The position numbers and the translations under genes are program-made. A stretch of 64,000 nt of DNA, taken from NCBI GenBank assembly GCA_963752755.1, contig CAVVZJ010000005.1, positions 1-64,000 on the forward strand. The letters are read 5' to 3'. The notes under the pieces are model-generated. The model saw only the letters and a program-made list of their open reading frames with translations, ran no database searches and was not told where the DNA came from. Source of the stretch: CAVVZJ01 sp963752755 (GTDB lineage: Bacteria; Planctomycetota; Planctomycetia; Isosphaerales; Isosphaeraceae). Below are positions 1-9,841 of this stretch, in pieces (the first letter of the stretch is position 1; every line of letters begins with the position of its first letter).

Positions 1-163
1 GCATCTGGGCCGGTTCCTGTTCTACATGAGCCTGATCTACACCTGCCAGCTGAACCAGGCCAACCCGTTCGACTACCTGACCGAGTTGCAGCGGCACGCC
101 GACGCGGTGGCAAACGATCCTCAGTTCTGGATGCCGTGGAACTACCGCGACGCGCCGGGCTGA
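1..163 (+). pseudogene. IS66-family transposase, C-terminal end (runs in from the left edge)
   Basis: Frame 2 is open from the left edge and ends at the TGA at 161-163, giving about 53 residues. The tail contains LIYTCQLNQANPFDYLTELQ followed by WMPWNYR, which resembles the end of IS66-family TnpC (DDE transposase C-terminal tail). The rest of the gene lies outside the window, so whether it is intact cannot be judged. Confidence 0.7.
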
Positions 164-237
164 TCGTTGATGAATCGGGCTGTGCCGGACGAGTCGAGCC
201 GCCATTGCCGAACGTAACGACACGCGGAATCGAGGCC

Positions 238-834
238 ATGCCGAAGCGCCCCTCCAAGCCCAGGAAAGCGGTCCCATCCCGGAAGCCACTCGGCCCTATG
301 GCCACGCTACGCCAGGCGCTGGCCAGGCGAACCAAAGCGGAGCTGGTGGAAGTCCTGGTGGAACTGGCCCAGGCGGACCGGGGGATCCTCCGGCAGCTCA
401 CCGCTCGGTTTGAGGTGGCGACGACAGCCGACGAGTTGGTCACCGCGACGCGGCTGGCCATCGCCGACGCGACTGACTTCGATGAGCGCCAGATCAACCG
501 CAACTTCGACTACGACGACGATGCCTACGGCGAGGTGAAGAGGAACCTGGGCCGCCTGATCGATTCGGGCCAACTGCGGCTGGCCATGGAGCTCTCGTTG
601 GAGTTGATGAAGGAAGGAAGCTATCAGGTCGAGATGAGCGACGAAGGCCTGATGACCGGGGACATTGAAGACTGCTTGAACGTGGTCCTCAAGGCTCTCG
701 AAAAGAGCGACCTGCCTGCGGCCGAGGTGATCGCTTGGTGCTCGGCGATGCTCGAGAAGGACCGCGTAGGCTTCATCGCCTGTGAGGCCCTTGAATCGTT
801 GCGAAAGCGCTTCCAGGAGACCGGAGCACGATAG
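238..834 (+). CDS. Hypothetical protein, about 198 aa
   Basis: The ATG at 238 is preferred over an upstream start at 136, because the residues between overlap the IS66 tail and look non-coding. The protein has a basic N-terminus, then a helical part (TKAELVEVLVELAQADRGIL), an acidic patch (FDYDDDAYGEVKRNLGRLID) and further helices up to the end. No catalytic motif is recognised. Similar all-helical proteins occur beside SWIM zinc-finger proteins in planctomycetes, but that is from memory and no SWIM gene is visible here. It lies directly behind the IS66 end and before a broken helicase, so it may belong to mobile DNA. Confidence 0.6.
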   Translation: MPKRPSKPRKAVPSRKPLGPMATLRQALARRTKAELVEVLVELAQADRGILRQLTARFEVATTADELVTATRLAIADATDFDERQINRNFDYDDDAYGEVKRNLGRLIDSGQLRLAMELSLELMKEGSYQVEMSDEGLMTGDIEDCLNVVLKALEKSDLPAAEVIAWCSAMLEKDRVGFIACEALESLRKRFQETGAR

Positions 835-984
835 CCGGCCGGCCGGTCAACGCCCGCCAACGGGGAGCGCTGCCTCCCGCTCTCGCCCAGAATTCACCGA
901 AGGCCGCCGAGAATCCTGCCACGCCAGCATCCGATCTCCCAGGCCGTCAGCCGCGGGAATCACTTTTTACACGCCTGCCGGAAG

Positions 985-2193
985 GACACCGTGCTCCGCT
1001 CCGGCGACGTGGACCCGAAGGAGCGGGAGGACTGGATCACCCAGCACGGCCGCGAGTTCGACGTGATGATCTCCCATCCCAAGCTCGTCAGCACCGGCTT
1101 GGACCTGTTCAGCAAGGCACAAGGGGGCCACAACTACAGCACGATCATCTTCTATGAGACCGGCTACTACTACTCCGTTACGATCTCCTGCCGGATTTGC
1201 ATTGATGCGTGACATCGGATTCCGCAACTCTCTGACCTCTCTTGATTTGCGTCGGGTTACATGGACGCAATTGCCAAGAATCGATCATTCGAGCGATGCC
1301 GTAAACCATTGTCTTGCAATAAGTTGTACGACGTAACGGAGTAGTACTACAACCTCTTCGATCTGCGGCAGGCCGCCCGCCGGTCGTGGCGGATCGGTCA
1401 GCCCAAGGACTGCAAGGTTTACTACCTCTACTACCGCAACACCATGCAGCATCGGGCGATGAACCTGATGTCCAAGAAGATGGCGGCGGCCCAGGCCCTC
1501 GAAGGTGAGTTCTCAGCCGATGGGTTGGCGGCGATGGCCGGCGAGGACAACCTCCAGATGGCCCTGGCCAAGAACCTCTCCGAGCAGATCGACGACGCCG
1601 ACATGCAGCGCTCGTGGTCGAAGGTCAAGAGCGGGCCGAAGCGGCTCAAGAAGCCGACCGAGGGTCTCCGGTCCCTGTCTCCACCGACGCCCGAGCCCAG
1701 CCCGCTCGACGCCCTGCCCGATGAGGCCCAGCTTGTCGCCCAGACCTTGCTCGACAACCAGTCCCGACAGGAGGCGGACGACTGGGCCGAGGCCCTATCC
1801 GAGCCGGCTCCCACCCAAGAGGAGATCGACGAGTCTGACGCGATGCACGCCGCCAACCCGGTCTTCACTCCAGCCGACCCCGAGCCGCTATCCTCCGCTG
1901 AGGAGGCAGCCCTCGAACCGGATCTGGTGGACGCCGAGCCCGCGCCTTGTGACCGGACCTCGCCCGACAATGACCGGACCCCGGTGGCTTATGACCGGAC
2001 CCCCGAGCCTGCGCCCAAGCCGGAGCCCAAGCCGGCCAAGCCGAAGCTCCGGCTGGTCGAGCCCGACCCGGAGCCCGAGGACGATGATGACGACATGCCG
2101 GCCCTCACCCCGGAGATCCTGGCCAAGATGTTCGGTAATCTCATGGGGCACAACCTGACCGCCGAGGAATTCTTCGGTGGCGATAACGAGTAA
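985..2193 (+). pseudogene. SNF2/DEAD-like helicase, C-terminal part, interrupted by MITE copy 1
   Basis: The reading frame before the MITE (about 985-1167) ends in MISHPKLVSTGLDLF and FYETGY. After the MITE (1351-2193) it continues with NLFDLRQAARRSWRIGQPKD and an acidic, proline-rich tail. WRIGQ is helicase motif VI of SNF2-type proteins and the MISHP...GLDLF block fits motif V. Removing the MITE plus one target duplication (183 nt) rejoins the two halves in frame, so the gene was continuous before insertion. The N-terminal ATPase lobe is absent; the left end borders unrecognised sequence near 970-985. The tail repeats a DRTP unit three times (about 1950-2005). The pieces are unlikely to be functional. 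Confidence 0.65.
1168..1346. mobile_element. MITE copy 1, 179 bp, target duplication CTAC
   Basis: The ends are perfect 15-bp inverted repeats, TACTACTCCGTTACG on the left and its reverse complement on the right. It is flanked by CTAC at 1164-1167 and again at 1347-1350. It holds no ORF of useful length and is visibly poorer in GC than its host gene. The same 179 bp occur at 25084-25262 and 34189-34367 in the same orientation. Confidence 0.92.
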
Positions 2194-2599
2194 CCACGGC
2201 CAGGCCCCAGGAATGGGGCTTGTGTTCTTTTGGGGCCGCGCCTTGGTGGCAATGACCAGGGCCGGCGAAGCCACCACCAAACGTGGCGACCGAGACGAGG
2301 CGTTGCAGTAGTGGACTGAGGCCCAGGTTGAGGCGACGTTCCTCAAGCCGAAGACGGCCGGATATCTCTAGAAGTGCCTTGAGTTTACGCAGCTCTAGAG
2401 CGGGAGTACCAAGCCATCCGATTAGCGCCCGCCGATGAGTACCAAAAAGAGTACCAAAACCCCTGAGATGAAGTGGTACGGGCTGAAATACACTTGTACA
2501 CTATGCGATACCCTAAGTCCTTATGCTTCCAGAATGTTATGGCTGAAGTCGAGGAGGAGCTTGGGATTAAGGAAAGGGGCGAATTTACTTCCCAGAAGT
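2194..2599. other. Non-coding or decayed stretch between the helicase remnant and the DUF1501 gene
   Basis: No convincing gene on either strand. It is less GC-rich from about 2340 to 2600. It marks the point where the DUF1501 gene on the minus strand loses homology (near 2600), so a rearrangement boundary lies inside it, but no inverted repeats or target duplication could be found. Confidence 0.5.
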
Positions 2600-3563
2600 T
2601 CTGGCCGTCGTCGTGCCAGTTTACAGTCACCAGGCCGACGCCCGCCTCGACCAGCCGGCGGGCCAGAAGCAGGCATTGACCGTGGATGTGGCGACCGTAC
2701 TCGTCGCGCAGACGCGGGTCCTCGCGCTCGATCTGGAAGGCGCCGCGGGCCTCGGCGGCGGCGAGGGTGTCGAAGGCGCGAGCCTGGAACTTCTCCCAGG
2801 AGGTTGCCGACGACGCGGCGGACGTGGCCTGGTCGAGCGGCGAGCGGCGGTCGAGAAGGCGCTCCGGCGAAACGCCCTCGGGCAGGCCGAGGCCGGCGAC
2901 GTGGAAGTCTGGGGCGTTGGGGTCGCCAGCGACTCGGAAGGGGTCGAAGGTCCGTCCGAGCCAGCCGGCGTTCTGGCCGGGCGCCCGGCCGCCGGGAGCG
3001 GCGGGGTGGGCCACCGTCCAGGGCATCGTCACGCTCGACGGCAGGACGCCGCGAGTCGGCCGCACCTTCGCCACGATCGCCCCCAGGTGGGGCGAGTCGC
3101 GGGGCGACGGCCCGGCGGCGTCGGAGTTCGGCGTCGGGGCCAGGTGGCCGGTCAGAACTCGATGAGCCGTCGAGAGATGGGCCGGGTCGGTGTGACTCAT
3201 GGAACGGATCACGGCGAGCTGGTCCGTCCGCTGCGCCAGCCTCGGGAAGTGCTCGGAGATGAAGAGCCCAGGCGTCCGCGTGGCGATCGGGTGGAAGGAG
3301 CCGCGGATCGCCTCCGGAGCGTCCGGTTTGGGGTCCCAGGTGTCGAGCTGGCTGGGCCCGCCCCACTGAAAGATCAGGATGCAGGACCGGGCCCGACCAA
3401 ACCCGGTCGGGGCGGGGCCTTCAACTCCCGCCCCTTCAGCACGCGCTCGGAACAGGCCCGGAAGGCCCAGACCCGCGAGGGTCAAGGCTCCGGCCCGAAG
3501 CGACTCCCGACGGCTCGGGCGCTGACGCTTGAACCCGAGGCAAACCCCGTCCGTTGTCCTCAT
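2600..3563 (-). pseudogene. DUF1501 domain protein, C-terminally truncated
   Basis: Read on the minus strand from the ATG at 3563 (MRTTDGVCLGFKRQRPSRRE). The twin-arginine segment followed by a hydrophobic stretch (AGALTLAGLGLPGLF) is typical of DUF1501 proteins exported by the Tat route. The family core follows: LIFQWGGPSQLDTWDPKP, then RSMSHTDPAHLSTAH, and VTVNWHDDGQNFW at the point where homology stops near 2600. Family members are usually about 430-480 aa; only about 320 are left. The frame stays open to 2385 but that tail is unlike the family. These are sulfatase-like secreted proteins, abundant in planctomycetes, usually paired with a DUF1549/DUF1553 cytochrome-like partner that is not seen here. 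Confidence 0.75.
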
Positions 3564-4445
3564 CAGCAAGCTCCCTGGTGGCAATCGCCAGCCTTGGTGG
3601 CCCGCGATGTTTTACGAAGATTCAACACTCCTCCTGGACTGAACTCTAACAGGATGCCGTCCGCCTGTCCACTTGGGCGATCGGTGGCGGAGGTGTTCCG
3701 GTTCCGATCCGGTTGGTTTGGAACGCTGGGGGATCTCGCAGCACCCGGAATCTCGCCTCCCTGTTCCCGGCTTCGCCCCGAGACGAATCGCTTTTTTTGA
3801 CTGGGCGCACGCCGTTCAGGACGTCTGGGGACGGTCCGGCGACGCGCCCGAGACGCGGTCGGGACGACGGAAAGACGCAGGAGGGACGCATCGCTGCAGG
3901 CCAAATGATCGGCCACAAGTTCTTTTTGGCCATATAATTCGGGGAGCCATTTTACCTATTTTGAAGTTCGTTCGGCGCCAGGACGCGTTTTCGGCTGCTA
4001 CTTCTCCCTAGTCGGGAGAGGGCGAGACACTCCCCGGACAGCCAGAGGATAAGGTTAATTATAGCACACGAAACGGAGGATGGTTGGGGCGTGGTTTCCT
4101 CGAAAGGGGAAGCCCGGAAGGTGAAGCGTCACGTTCGGGAACGCCATCGGTCCGCGGTCCGCCGGCGATCGCCTGTCAACGGCTTCGGTGCGCCGGCGAC
4201 CCGGGCTCAGAGCCTCACGGACTGGCTCGACATCGGAGGGTGAGGCGACGCAGGCCCCGGCGGCTCGCGGTTGCCGCCAGAGGCGACTGTCACGCGGGCC
4301 GGCGGCGCCGGGAGATCGAACGTCTCGAAGGTGTTCACGGCCGACGGCATTCGGGTGCGTGTTCCCGTGATTCCGATTCGAGCGTATCCTGGGACCTGCC
4401 CGAACCTCTCGCGGCGTGTTGACGAGACCCGGGGAGACGACTTCC
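3564..4445. other. 880-bp stretch without a supported gene
   Basis: ORFs on both strands here have no recognisable protein features and look like random open frames of GC-rich DNA. The segment 3930-4080 is AT-richer, with TATAAT at 3934-3939 and no good -35 box in front of it. Promoters for the divergent DUF1501 gene and the isomerase at 4446 probably lie here, but none can be fixed. Confidence 0.4.
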
Positions 4446-5345
4446 GTGCCGTTGAAGATCTCCGCATTCCCGAAGTGCTACCTCGACGAGATCGCGATCC
4501 GGAGGACGATGTCGGTCCTCGACTGGATCGCGATGGCCGGGTCGCTTGACGCCGATGGGCTGGAGATGTACGAGGGCTTTTTCACCAGCCTGGACGCGCC
4601 CTATCTCGATCAGGTGGGCGAGGCCATCCGTGACGCCGGCTTCGCCATGCCGATGCTCTGCTGCTCGCCCGACTTCACGAACCCGGACCCGGACGCCCGC
4701 CGCCGCGCCGTGGAGCACGAGGCGGCGATGGTTCAGGTCGCCCGACGGCTCGGTGGTCCCGGCACCGTCTGCCGGGTGCTCTCGGGACAGCGGCATCCCG
4801 GGGTGAGCCGGGAGCAGGGGCTGGAATGGGCCGTCGCGGGCATCGAACAGGTCCTGCCCGTGGCCCGTGAACAGGATGTGGTCCTGGGCCTGGAGAATCA
4901 CTACAAGGACGGCGCCTGGCGATACCCGGAGTTCGCCCAGAAGCGGGACGTGTTCCTCGACCTCGTGGCGGCGATCCCCGACCGCGAGCACTTCGGCGTT
5001 CAGTATGACCCGTCCAACGCAATCGTCGCGGGGGATGAGCCGGTCGCCTTGCTAGAGGCGGTGGCGGATCGTGTCGTCAGCATGCACGCCAGCGACCGCT
5101 ACCTGGCGGGCGGCACGACGCTGGAGGACCTGCGGCAGTCGGATGGCACACTCGGCTATTCGCCGGACCTGCAACATGGGGTCACCGGCCGGGGTCTGAA
5201 CGACTATGATGCGATCTTCCGCATCCTCGCCGAGCACGGCTATCGAGGCTGGGTCAGCATCGAGGACGGAATGAATGGCATGGACGAGATGGCCGAGTCG
5301 CTCGCCTTCCTCCGACAGATGGGAGCCCGATACTTCCCGGGGTGA
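4446..5345 (+). CDS. Sugar phosphate isomerase/epimerase (xylose isomerase-like TIM barrel)
   Basis: Start GTG at 4446, preceded by a GGGGAG stretch at about 9 nt spacing; 299 aa. It shows the AP-endonuclease-2/xylose-isomerase-like barrel pattern: GLEMYEGFF near the N-terminus, VVLGLENHYK in the middle (metal-ligand Glu), FGVQYDPSNAIVAGDEP (metal-ligand Asp), VSMHASDR (His) and WVSIEDGMNG (Glu near the C-terminus). These acidic and histidine residues form the divalent-metal site of the family. The next gene, a Gfo/Idh/MocA oxidoreductase, starts 5 nt after the stop, so the two form an operon, the usual arrangement for inositol- or keto-sugar catabolism. The actual substrate cannot be told. 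Confidence 0.85.
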   Translation: MPLKISAFPKCYLDEIAIRRTMSVLDWIAMAGSLDADGLEMYEGFFTSLDAPYLDQVGEAIRDAGFAMPMLCCSPDFTNPDPDARRRAVEHEAAMVQVARRLGGPGTVCRVLSGQRHPGVSREQGLEWAVAGIEQVLPVAREQDVVLGLENHYKDGAWRYPEFAQKRDVFLDLVAAIPDREHFGVQYDPSNAIVAGDEPVALLEAVADRVVSMHASDRYLAGGTTLEDLRQSDGTLGYSPDLQHGVTGRGLNDYDAIFRILAEHGYRGWVSIEDGMNGMDEMAESLAFLRQMGARYFPG

Positions 5346-5349
5346 ACCG

Positions 5350-6463
5350 ATGGAGTCGATCCGCACGGCGCTGGTGGGTTGCGGGAAGGTCGGGGCGATC
5401 CATGCCGCGGTGTTGGCCGGATTACCCGAGTCTTGCTTCGTCGCGGCCTGCGACGCGGACGGGGCGCGGGCGGAGAGTCTGGCAGGCCGATTCGGTGTCC
5501 GGGCCTTCGACAACCTCGATGCCCTGCTGGCTGACTCGGGCGCCGAGGCGGTGGTCATTGCCACGCCCCACCCGTTGCATGCCGAGGCAGCGATCCGGGC
5601 GGCGGAGGCGGGTCGGCACGTCCTGGTCGAGAAGCCGATGGCCGCGCGGCTGGACGACTGCGACGCGATGCTGGCCGCGGCTCGATCGGCCGGGATCACG
5701 CTCGGAGTGGTTAGCCAGCGCCGGTTTTGCAGGCCGGTCCAGCGGATGCGTGCCGCCCTCGATGACGGCCGGATCGGACGCCGGCGCTGGGTCTGGCGTT
5801 GATGTTCAACTGGCGTGATGAAGCCTATTACCGCTCCGACCCCTGGCGAGGCCGCTGGGAGACCGAGGGCGGTGGCGTGCTGGTCAACCAGGCCCCGCAC
5901 CACCTCGACCTGCTGCGCTGGTTCATGGGTCCGATCGAGGAGATCAGCGGTTCGTGGGCTAACCTCAACCACCCGACCATCGAGGTCGAGGATACGGCGG
6001 TGGCCTGCGTCCGTTTCCAGGGCGGGGGGCTGGGCTCGATCGTCGTGAGCGTCTCCCAGCGGCCGGGGATTGACAGCAAGGTGCACATCCACGGCCGGAG
6101 CGGGGCGTCGATCGGTGTGGAGACGGACCGAGGCGCCACGTTCGTGGCCGGTCTGTCGGCGATCGCCGAGCCGCCGCTCAACGACCTCTGGACGATCCCC
6201 GGCGAGGAGCATCGACTGGCCGAATTTCAGGCTGAGGATCGCGAGGAATTCGCTCGCAACGACCCGGTGACGCATTACCACAGCTTGCAAGTTCGGGACT
6301 TCCTCCGGCGCGGCTCGACGGTCGCCCGCCGCTGGTCACGGGCGAGGACGGGCGCGAGGTCGTGGCGATCTTCGAAGCGATCTATCGATCGAATCGCGAG
6401 CATCGGTCGATCACGATGGCCGAGTTGTCGGCGGGTCGGTCGGGAGGATTGCCGACGCGCTGA
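5350..6463 (+). pseudogene. Gfo/Idh/MocA family oxidoreductase, two frameshifts
   Basis: The first frame (5350-5802) has the NAD(P)-binding Rossmann start, ALVGCGKVGAIHAAVL, and the family signature VLVEKPMA. Near 5780-5785 a C appears to be lost from CGCCCGG; the next frame restores PALGLALMFNWRDEAYYRSD and the C-terminal domain (GGGVLVNQAPHHLDLLRWFM). Around 6308-6320 a second single-base loss is needed, after which GEDGREVVAIFEAIYRSNRE reads to the TGA at 6461. With both corrected the protein is about 371 aa, the normal size. Both lesions are single-base deletions in GC-rich sequence, so sequencing error is as likely as real decay. It sits 5 nt behind the isomerase gene. Confidence 0.8.
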
Positions 6464-6631
6464 GACGGGCCGGGGCCATGCCTCGCAGTGCGACCCGGCC
6501 GGGGTGGTCCTGTCGCTGGGAGATTTCGAAGCCGTTCGCAACCGGCCTTTCCCCCCGTGTCCGGATGGCTTAAACTACCGCTCACCGCATCGGATCGCGG
6601 GTTCCCGATCTCCCACCGCGCGAAGGCCGAC

Positions 6632-7796
6632 ATGGGACGTCCCGCCTTCTTCCCGGCTTTGATCCTGATTCCGCTCTCGGTCCTCGCGGCCTGGGGGCTC
6701 GCCTGGGGTGCGTCGCACGCCCTGAGCGATGGGGCCGACCTCGGACGAAGGGTCGAGGAAGTGGCTCTGTTCGTCGCGGGTCAGGACCCGTACCGCGATC
6801 CCGACCTGACCTATCCGCCTTCGGCCGTGCCAGTCTTCGCCGTGCTGATCGGACCCTGGTCGGGGGAGGCGGTGGCGGTCTTCTGGTTGATCCTGAACCT
6901 CGTCGCCCTGGCGGCGATGGCGTTCCTGTGCGTCCGGATCTTTGCCCGCGACTGGCCCGTCTGGTCGCAGGTGGCGATCGGACTGGCGATGGCCGCGAGC
7001 AAGCCGGTGAGGGCGGGGCTGGCCCTGGGGCAGTTCCACCTGATCCCGACGGCCCTGGCCCTGGGCGCGATCCGGGCCTCGGAGACGGGACGGCCGGTCG
7101 TCGCGGGACTCTTGATCGGCGTGGCGCTGCATCAAGCCGACGATGGTCCTGCCGTTGCTGGGCCTCTGGGCCGTACGACGGGCCTGGATCACGCTTGGCG
7201 TGGCGTCGGGGATTCAGATCGCGTTGACGCTGGCGGCCTCGGCCTGGCTCGGAGTGAGCCCGGTGCGGCTCTTCGGCGAATGGCTGGCGAACGCGCGGTC
7301 GCAGGAGGTCGCCGGCACGATCGACCTGCCCACGATCGCGGCGCGACTCCTTCCCGACACCGCGGGGTCCGGCTCGGCAATCAGTCTCGTGGCGCTGGCC
7401 CTGATCGTCTGGACCCTGCGAGTCCTGAGGCGGCTGGACGACCGGACGCTCGGGGCCCTCGGCCTGTATTTCGGGGCCGTCTTCGCGTACCACCGTCATT
7501 ACGACCTCGTCCTCCTGCTGCCGCCGCTGACCTGGCTGGCAAACGAGGCGAGGGCACGGCGCGACGGCTGGTCGAGCGTGATGATGGCGATGCTGGCTGC
7601 CGCACTGGGTGCCTTGCTGATCCTGCCGACCCATCCGGCGCCCTTGCGGCGCTTCGCCGGCTGGTACGACGCCGGGTTCCTCGGCATGGCCTACGTGACT
7701 CTGGGGGTCCTGCTCGTCGCGATGGCCGGGAGGAACACCGGGACGACCTGCCGACTGGCCAGCCGTCCCGCGAGCGTCAGCCAAGCACGGAGTTGA
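6632..7796 (+). pseudogene. Glycosyltransferase family 87 (DUF2029)-like membrane protein, one frameshift
   Basis: Start ATG 6632. Hydrophobic segments follow one another through the whole protein (for example ALILIPLSVLAAWGLAWG, ALVLVALALIVWTL-type stretches and MMAMLAAALGALLILPT), and the luminal motif GQDPYRDPDLTYPPSAVP is typical of GT87 polyprenol-phosphate-mannose-dependent transferases. The frame breaks near 7132, where GVAL should run into IKPTMVLPLLGLWAV; one extra or two missing bases explain it. The corrected length is about 388 aa, as expected. The 3' end overlaps the 3' end of the convergent secA by 20 nt. Exact acceptor unknown. Confidence 0.7.
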
Positions 7797-9726
7797 GGCC
7801 CATGTTGGTCCGCATCTCGGCGCGTTGCTTCTCGTAGTGCATGAGCAGGCGGCGGTCCTTGCGGTGCTGGCGTTCCTTGCGGCGCTGGGCGCGGACGAAG
7901 AGGCGTCGCCAGGCGGGGCTGGTCAGCTCGCCACGGCCTTTGTGTCGGGCACGGAGGCGGGCGGCCGGCTTCTCGCCGAAGGCCTCGATGATCTCGTCTT
8001 CGAGGGAGACGAAGAACTGAGCGTGGCCTGGGTCGCCCTGGCGGGCACAGCGGCCGACGAGCTGGCGGTCGATCCGCAGCGACTCGTGGCGCTCGGTGCC
8101 GATGACATGCAGGCCCCCCTGCCCCGCCACCTCCGGCGTGATCTTGATGTCGGTACCGCGGCCGGCCATGTTCGTGGCGACCGTCACCCGGCCCGGCTGA
8201 CCGGCCAGGGAAACGATCTGGGCCTCGATCGCGTGGTTCTTGGCGTTGAGGATCTGGTGCTCGATGCCGGCCTCGTTCAGGAGGCTACTGAGGCGCTCGG
8301 ACCGCTCGATCGAACGGGTGCCGATCAGCACGGGGACGCCCTTCTGGTTCAGCTCGATGATCCGGTCGGCCACGGCGCGGAACTTCTCCTCCTCGGTCGA
8401 GAAGACCCGGTCGGGCTCCCAGACACGGCGGCTCGGGCGGTTCGTCGGAACGCGGAAGACGTGGACGCTGTAGATTTTCCGCAGCTCGTGGGCATCGCCC
8501 CAGGCGGTGCCGGTCATACCGGCGAGCTTCTTGTAGAGCTTGAAGAAGTCCTGAACCGTGATCCGGGCCGCGGTGATCGTCTCCAGGGTGATCTCCAGCC
8601 GTTCCTTGGCCTGGATGGCCTGGTGAAGACCGTCCTGCCACTGGCGACCGGGCATCATCCGGCCCGTGAATTCATCGACGATCACGACCTCGTCGTCGTG
8701 AACGACGTAGTCACGATCTCTCAGGTAGCCGATCTGACCGCGGAGGGCACGCTCGACATACTCGTAGAGCTGATCGACCGTGAGGGTCCGGAACGACGAG
8801 GCGCCGGCCTTCATTTGGACCTTGCGGCGGCCGGCGGCGGTCAGCTCGGCCTTCTTCTCGGAGGGGTCGTACTTGAAGTCCTTGATGCGGACGAGCGTGG
8901 CGGCGATCTCGTCGGCACCGAGATAGGCGTCGGCTTCCTCCTGGGTCGGCTGGTTGTTGGCGCCGATGATGAGGGGGGTCCGGGCCTCGTCGATCAGGAT
9001 GCTGTCGGCCTCGTCCACGATGCAGTAATGGTGTCCCCGCTGCACGGGCATGGCGCTGGCGGGGTTCTCGCCGCGGCCGAGGAAAGCCTGCTCGAAGCTC
9101 TTGCGCTGGCCGTCGCCGCCGAGCTGGTAGCGCTTCAGCTCGTCGCGGAGGTAGTCGAAGCCGAGTTCCTTGGCGGTGCCATAGGTGATGTCGCAGGCGT
9201 ACGCCTCGCGACGCGACGGGTCCGGCTGGCCGGTCTGGATACAGCCGACGGTCAGGCCGAGGAAGCGGTAGATCTCGCCCATCCACTCGGCGTCGCGCTG
9301 GGCCAGGTAGTCGTTGACGGTGACGACGTGGACCCCTTTGCCGTTCAAAGCGTTGAGGAACGCCGGCAGGGTGCAGACGAGCGTCTTGCCTTCGCCGGTT
9401 TCCATCTCCGAGATCGAGCGGAAATGGATCGCCGCGCCGCCGACGAGTTGCACGTCGTAATGACGTTGCTTGATCGAGCGCTTGGCGGCCTCGCGGGTCA
9501 AGGCGAACGCCTCGACGAGCAGTCCGTTGAGCGAGTCGCCCTGGCGGGCCTTCAGGCGGAGCTGTCGGCTCCGCTCCCGCAACTCGGCGTCGCTCTCCCG
9601 CTCCAGGGTCGGCTCCAGCGCATTGACCTGGTGCGCCAGCAATGCAAACCGGCTGAAGCGTCCCTTGTGCGTGGGTGTCGCTCGCGACACCTGATTCAGC
9701 CACCTCGGCCCCAGTCGGCTCGCCAT
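7777..9726 (-). CDS. secA: Preprotein translocase ATPase SecA, short form
   Basis: Minus strand, ATG at 9726 (MASRLGPRWLNQ), 649 aa; an upstream ATG at 9810 would add 28 residues of low-complexity sequence. DEAD-motor signatures are complete: Walker A ETGEGKTLVCTLPAFL, VVTVNDYLAQRDAEWMG, the Walker B region HYCIVDEADSILIDEARTPL, MTGTA, GTRSIERSE, and motif VI-like NMAGRGTDI with QLVGRCARQGDPG. It stops soon after the arginine-rich two-helix region: the long C-terminal linker and the Cys-rich zinc-binding SecB/lipid tail of standard SecA (about 830-1000 aa) are missing. This suggests an accessory SecA or a planctomycete-specific short form; whether a full-length copy exists elsewhere cannot be seen. 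Confidence 0.88.
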   Translation of the reverse strand: MASRLGPRWLNQVSRATPTHKGRFSRFALLAHQVNALEPTLERESDAELRERSRQLRLKARQGDSLNGLLVEAFALTREAAKRSIKQRHYDVQLVGGAAIHFRSISEMETGEGKTLVCTLPAFLNALNGKGVHVVTVNDYLAQRDAEWMGEIYRFLGLTVGCIQTGQPDPSRREAYACDITYGTAKELGFDYLRDELKRYQLGGDGQRKSFEQAFLGRGENPASAMPVQRGHHYCIVDEADSILIDEARTPLIIGANNQPTQEEADAYLGADEIAATLVRIKDFKYDPSEKKAELTAAGRRKVQMKAGASSFRTLTVDQLYEYVERALRGQIGYLRDRDYVVHDDEVVIVDEFTGRMMPGRQWQDGLHQAIQAKERLEITLETITAARITVQDFFKLYKKLAGMTGTAWGDAHELRKIYSVHVFRVPTNRPSRRVWEPDRVFSTEEEKFRAVADRIIELNQKGVPVLIGTRSIERSERLSSLLNEAGIEHQILNAKNHAIEAQIVSLAGQPGRVTVATNMAGRGTDIKITPEVAGQGGLHVIGTERHESLRIDRQLVGRCARQGDPGHAQFFVSLEDEIIEAFGEKPAARLRARHKGRGELTSPAWRRLFVRAQRRKERQHRKDRRLLMHYEKQRAEMRTNMGLNSVLG

Positions 9727-9841
9727 GACCCAGTTCTCCCAGCTCTTGCCGCTCGTGGACGCGGAGTTCTCCTGGCTCCCGTGCTCGGAACCGTGCGCCG
9801 CAAATCGCATGGCGAGCGGCGCGCGGAGGGTCCGTCCTTCC

